This document shows, in pieces, positions 21,826 to 23,664 of a stretch of DNA of 23,664 bases. A program made the position numbers and the translations under genes. Each line of letters opens with the position of its first letter. Positions within the stretch are counted from its first letter, which is position 1. The notes under the pieces were generated by a model. That model was not told the origin of the DNA. It worked only from the letters and a program-made list of their open reading frames with translations, and did not search any database. Origin of the DNA: Pseudonocardia sp. GTDB lineage: Bacteria > Actinomycetota > Actinomycetes > Mycobacteriales > Pseudonocardiaceae. The stretch spans positions 1 through 23,664 of the forward strand of contig JASLAP010000464.1 in assembly GCA_030147065.1 (NCBI GenBank). The letters run 5' to 3'.

Positions 21826-23664
21826 GTGTTCCACAAGCTGCTGGTCGCCAACCGCGGGGAGATCGCCATCCGGGCGTTCCGCGCCGCCTACGAGCTGGGC
21901 ATCGCCACCGTCGCGGTGTTCCCGCACGAGGACCGCAATTCGCTGCACCGGGCCAAGGCCGACGAGTCCTACCAGATCGGTGAGCCCGGCCACCCGGTCC
22001 GCGCCTACCTGTCGGTCGAGGAGATCATCTCCGCGGCCCGCCGGGCCGGCGCCGACGCGGTCTACCCCGGCTACGGCTTCCTGTCCGAGAACCCGGACCT
22101 GGCCCGGGCCTGCGAGCAGGCCGGGATCACCTTCGTCGGCCCGCCGCCCGCGGTGCTGCACCTGACCGGCAACAAGTCCCGGGCCATCGCCGCGGCCCGG
22201 GAGGCGGGCGTGGCCGTGCTGCGCTCGTCGGAGCCGTCGGCCGACCTGGACACCCTGCTCGACGCGGCGTCCGACATCGGGTTCCCGATCTTCGTCAAGG
22301 CGGTGGCCGGCGGCGGCGGGCGCGGCATGCGCCGGGTCGCCGAGCCGGGCGAGCTGCGCGAGGCGATCGAGGCGGCCATGCGCGAGGCCGAGTCGGCCTT
22401 CGGCGACGCCACGGTGTTCCTGGAGCAGGCGGTGGTCAACCCGCGCCACATCGAGGTGCAGATCCTCGCCGACGCCGCGGGCAACGTGGTGCACCTCTAC
22501 GAGCGCGACTGCTCGGTCCAGCGCCGCCACCAGAAGGTCATCGAGATCGCCCCGGCGCCCGGCCTCGACCCCGAGCTGCGCGAGCGGATCTGCGCCGACG
22601 CCGTCGCGTTCGCCCGCGCCATCGGCTACGTCAACGCCGGCACCGTGGAGTTCCTGCTCGACGAGCGCGGCAACCACGTGTTCATCGAGATGAACCCGCG
22701 GATCCAGGTCGAGCACACGGTGACCGAGCAGGTCACCGACCGCGACCTGGTGATCGCCCAGCTGCGGATCGCCTCCGGGATGACGCTGCCGGAGCTGCGG
22801 CTGAACCAGGAGGACGTGACGCTCAACGGTGCGGCCGTGCAGTGCCGCGTCACCACCGAGGACCCGCAGAACGGGTTCCGGCCCGACACCGGCACGATCA
22901 GTGCGTACCGCTCGCCGGGCGGTCCCGGCGTCCGGCTGGACGGCGGGACGACGCACACCGGCGCCGAGGTCAGCGCCCACTTCGACTCGACGCTGGTGAA
23001 GCTCACCTGCTACGGGCACGACTTCCCGAACGCGGTGCGCCGGGCACGGCGGGCGATCGCCGAGTTCCGGATCCGGGGCGTCTCGACGAACCTGCCGTTC
23101 CTCGCGGCGGTGCGCGACGACCCCGACTTCGCGGCCGGGCAGGTCACCACCAGCTTCATCGACGAGCGCCCGCAGCTGTTCACCGCGCGCCAGCCCGCCG
23201 ACCGCGGCACCCGGGTGCTCACCTACCTGGCCGAGACCACGGTCAACAAGCCCAACGGCCCGCGACCCAAGGTCGTCGAGCCGGTGGACAAGCTGCCGCG
23301 CTGCGACCTGGACGCCCCCGCCCCGGACGGCTCCCGGCAGCTGCTGCGCGAGCTGGGCCCGGAGCGCTTCGCCCAGCGGCTGCGCGAGCAGATCGCCGTC
23401 GCCGTCACCGACACGACGTTCCGCGACGCGCACCAGTCGCTGCTGGCCACGCGGGTGCGCACCCGCGACCTGGTCGCCGTCGCCCCGCACGTCGCCCGTA
23501 CGGTGCCGCAGCTGTTCAGCCTGGAGTGCTGGGGCGGCGCGACCTACGACGTGTCGTTGCGCTTCCTCGCCGAGGACCCGTGGGAGCGGCTGGCCGCGAT
23601 CAGCGAAGCGGTGCCGAACATCTGCACGCAGATGCTCCTGCGCGGGCGCAACACCGTGGGCTAC
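21826..23664 (+). CDS. pyc: Pyruvate carboxylase, N-terminal 613 residues, cut by window
   Basis: This biotin enzyme makes oxaloacetate from pyruvate, bicarbonate and ATP to refill the TCA cycle. The biotin carboxylase part starts at FHKLLVANRGEIAIRAFRAA and has the ATP-grasp lysine and loop (Lys158, GGGGRGM at 162-168), ERDCSVQRRHQKVIE and FIEMNPRIQVEHTVTE. The carboxyltransferase domain opens at VTDTTFRDAHQSLLATRVRT (527-546), where Asp529 is the expected metal ligand. The visible end, MLLRGRNTVGY, is a conserved block inside that domain; the rest and the biotin carrier domain lie beyond the edge. DTTFRDAHQSL separates it from acyl-CoA carboxylase alpha subunits. The GTG at 21826 is preceded by AGAGGAG. 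Confidence 0.96.
   Translation, partial: MFHKLLVANRGEIAIRAFRAAYELGIATVAVFPHEDRNSLHRAKADESYQIGEPGHPVRAYLSVEEIISAARRAGADAVYPGYGFLSENPDLARACEQAGITFVGPPPAVLHLTGNKSRAIAAAREAGVAVLRSSEPSADLDTLLDAASDIGFPIFVKAVAGGGGRGMRRVAEPGELREAIEAAMREAESAFGDATVFLEQAVVNPRHIEVQILADAAGNVVHLYERDCSVQRRHQKVIEIAPAPGLDPELRERICADAVAFARAIGYVNAGTVEFLLDERGNHVFIEMNPRIQVEHTVTEQVTDRDLVIAQLRIASGMTLPELRLNQEDVTLNGAAVQCRVTTEDPQNGFRPDTGTISAYRSPGGPGVRLDGGTTHTGAEVSAHFDSTLVKLTCYGHDFPNAVRRARRAIAEFRIRGVSTNLPFLAAVRDDPDFAAGQVTTSFIDERPQLFTARQPADRGTRVLTYLAETTVNKPNGPRPKVVEPVDKLPRCDLDAPAPDGSRQLLRELGPERFAQRLREQIAVAVTDTTFRDAHQSLLATRVRTRDLVAVAPHVARTVPQLFSLECWGGATYDVSLRFLAEDPWERLAAISEAVPNICTQMLLRGRNTVGY

Noticed and set aside
21826..23664. Acyl-CoA carboxylase alpha subunit
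   Set aside because: The biotin carboxylase part alone would fit, but DTTFRDAHQSLLATR and RGRNTVGY belong to the carboxyltransferase domain of pyruvate carboxylase.

Overview
The window is very GC-rich and tightly packed. Starts are often GTG, overlaps are of the ATGA/GTGA type, and candidate leaderless transcripts begin at TANNNT boxes. With the gene content (DAK2 protein-recG pair, 63-aa C-x2-C L28, pyruvate carboxylase, GH15 hydrolase), this points to an actinobacterium, probably of the Pseudonocardiaceae. The genus is an inference from style and protein wording, not a database match.

Region 1 (about 1-14682, minus strand) is one uninterrupted run of genes read from 14682 down past the left edge. 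It opens with a seven-gene Mrp/Mnh cation:proton antiporter set (mrpA, B, C, D, E, F, G; 14682 to 8795). A membrane-anchored universal stress protein follows (8748-8110). A second, structurally different Mrp set comes next (8100 to 2386), with mrpA and mrpB fused into one 962-residue protein and a shortened mrpE. The run ends with an LLM-class flavin/F420-type oxidoreductase and a GH15 glucoamylase/trehalase-type hydrolase cut by the window edge. Most junctions overlap by 4 bases or are 1-9 bases apart, so the whole block may be one transcript of more than 14 kb. Two paralogous Mrp complexes with a stress sensor between them is the most striking feature of the window.

Region 2 (14683-16141) starts at a divergent promoter region. 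A gamma-carbonic-anhydrase-like protein and uracil-DNA glycosylase (ung) run rightward and end at a strong inverted repeat that also serves the converging rpmB gene (ribosomal protein L28, zinc-type).

Region 3 (16334-20419) holds a DAK2-domain (FakA/YloV-like) protein overlapping recG. Each contains an in-frame 12-bp tandem repeat: an Asp/Gly/His/Gln tract in the DAK2 protein and a Gly-Ile-Asp tract at the RecG N terminus. A compact hairpin terminator follows recG.

Region 4 (20420-23664) has two minus-strand membrane proteins of unknown function and the first 613 codons of pyruvate carboxylase (pyc) running off the right edge, with a 12-bp perfect palindrome in the divergent promoter region.

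Functionally, region 1 is a pH/Na+ homeostasis and stress block. The divergent carbonic-anhydrase-like gene could connect it to bicarbonate chemistry, but that link is inference. No rRNA, tRNA, CRISPR array, transposon or phage gene was seen, and no gene-free stretch exceeds 300 bases.
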